A stretch of DNA of 61,505 nt from CAIJXJ01 sp964445115 (GTDB lineage Bacteria > Pseudomonadota > Gammaproteobacteria > Burkholderiales > Methylophilaceae): positions 1-61,505 of the forward strand of contig CAYUJU010000013.1 in NCBI GenBank assembly GCA_964445115.1, read 5' to 3'. This document shows positions 61,042 through 61,505 of this stretch, piece after piece. The position numbers were made by a program, and so were the translations under genes. Under the pieces are notes generated by a model. That model ran no database searches. It worked only from the letters and a program-made list of their open reading frames with translations, and had not been told where the DNA came from. Position 1 is the stretch's first letter; each line of letters starts with the position of its first letter.

Positions 61042-61505
61042 TTACAGGCTGAACACAGTCAGTGCACCGCCACCAGGAGCAGCGTTGTACTTGGTCAGTT
61101 CAGCATAACCACCGGCTGCACCCAGTGCATCGGTCGGATTTTCCAGACCCAGGTTCATCGCCACGCCAGCCCAGCCGCCGATACCGGACAGCACGCCAAC
61201 GTATTGCTTACCCTTGTGGCCGTAGGTGAATGCGTTACCGATCACGCCGGAACCCACCTGGAACTTGTACAGTTCCTTACCGGAGTTAGCGTCAACAGCC
61301 TTGAACCAGCGGTCCAGAGTGCCGTAGAACACGATGTCGGAAGCAGTTGCCAGAGCACCACCCCAAGCGGAGAACTTCTCCTTGTTGTACCACTTGGCCT
61401 TGTTGGTCATCGGGTCGTAAGCAGCGAAGCCGCCCATCACACCGTCCGGACCCGGGAACATGGTCAGGGTAGCGCCAACCCACGGTTGACCAGCGATGTA
61501 CTTGG
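61042..61505 (-). CDS. xoxF: lanthanide-type methanol dehydrogenase XoxF, C-terminal part
   Basis: Only the last 154 residues or so are in the window; the frame is open to the right edge. PQQ dehydrogenase propeller motifs are visible: GQPWVGATLTMFPGPDG, GGFAAYDPMTNKAKWYNKEK, WGGALATASDIVFYGTLDRW, FKAVDANSGKELYKFQVGSG and VLSGIGGWAGVAMNLGLENP, ending ALTVFSL. The ending GGYAELTKYN and the company of xoxJ favour XoxF over the calcium enzyme MxaF. The extra aspartate that defines lanthanide use lies outside the window, so it is not seen. Confidence 0.9.
   Translation of the reverse strand, partial: KYIAGQPWVGATLTMFPGPDGVMGGFAAYDPMTNKAKWYNKEKFSAWGGALATASDIVFYGTLDRWFKAVDANSGKELYKFQVGSGVIGNAFTYGHKGKQYVGVLSGIGGWAGVAMNLGLENPTDALGAAGGYAELTKYNAAPGGGALTVFSL

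Overview
The window reads as chromosome of a Gram-negative betaproteobacterial methylotroph of moderately high GC. Evidence: the full division and cell-wall (dcw) cluster with lpxC; the conserved block rsmI / lpoA-yraN-diaA-dolP; and, at the right edge, a PQQ methanol dehydrogenase cluster of the lanthanide type (C-terminal part of xoxF, xoxJ, two cytochrome cL-like genes). A second quinoprotein-accessory group lies a few kb to its left (SoxYZ-like carrier, cytochrome b561, metallo-beta-lactamase-fold 'relay' hydrolase, tonB). Genus cannot be fixed from the sequence alone. No tRNA, rRNA operon, CRISPR array, transposase or intact prophage was seen.

Layout. 1-445: 3' part of a T5orf172/GIY-YIG-like gene. 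551-19077 (minus): small membrane protein, lpxC, ftsZ, ftsA, ftsQ, ddl, murB, murC, murG, ftsW, murD, mraY, murF, murE, ftsI, ftsL, rsmH, mraZ. Most junctions are 4-bp stop/start overlaps, and the leader promoter carries four 10-bp-spaced MraZ boxes. 19497-21328: aqpZ, two unknown small genes sharing a 34-residue module, and the RNase P RNA. 21350-26773: a class V aminotransferase gene broken by an in-frame amber codon, then an AcoR-type sigma-54 activator divergent from an aldehyde dehydrogenase plus DUF779 operon. The divergent gap holds repeated TTGTCTCA boxes, an IHF-like site and a GG-N10-GC promoter. 26903-27770: two unrecognised genes. 27852-33434: pyrC, a 272-bp palindromic element, rsmI, and lpoA-yraN-diaA-dolP plus DUF3579. 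33488-37854: TlpA-like protein, a PilZ-like protein, trxA, rho, rpmE. 37963-43130: an ArnT-like glycosyltransferase and the molybdenum cofactor genes moaA, mobA, mobB, moeA. 43247-48638: a TonB-dependent receptor, flhB, flhA. 48753-53640: SoxYZ-like carrier, cytochrome b561, metallohydrolase, tonB, sensor kinase. 53637-57313: thpR, bcp, phoH, lplT. 57379-61505 (minus): NDH-2, two cytochromes c, xoxJ, xoxF.

How it fits together. The right third is a periplasmic alcohol-oxidation and electron-transfer neighbourhood. XoxF oxidises methanol, XoxJ assists it, and the cL-like cytochromes accept its electrons. The SoxYZ-like carrier, b561 and hydrolase are known only by association with quinoprotein dehydrogenases. 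The TonB-dependent receptor and TonB could supply metal or cofactor, which is an inference from proximity. The sigma-54/ALDH unit handles an aldehyde in the cytoplasm. The points most worth a second look are the palindromic element that supplies the end of rsmI, the amber-interrupted aminotransferase, the ALDH control region, the duplicated small module beside rnpB, and the split quinoprotein relay.
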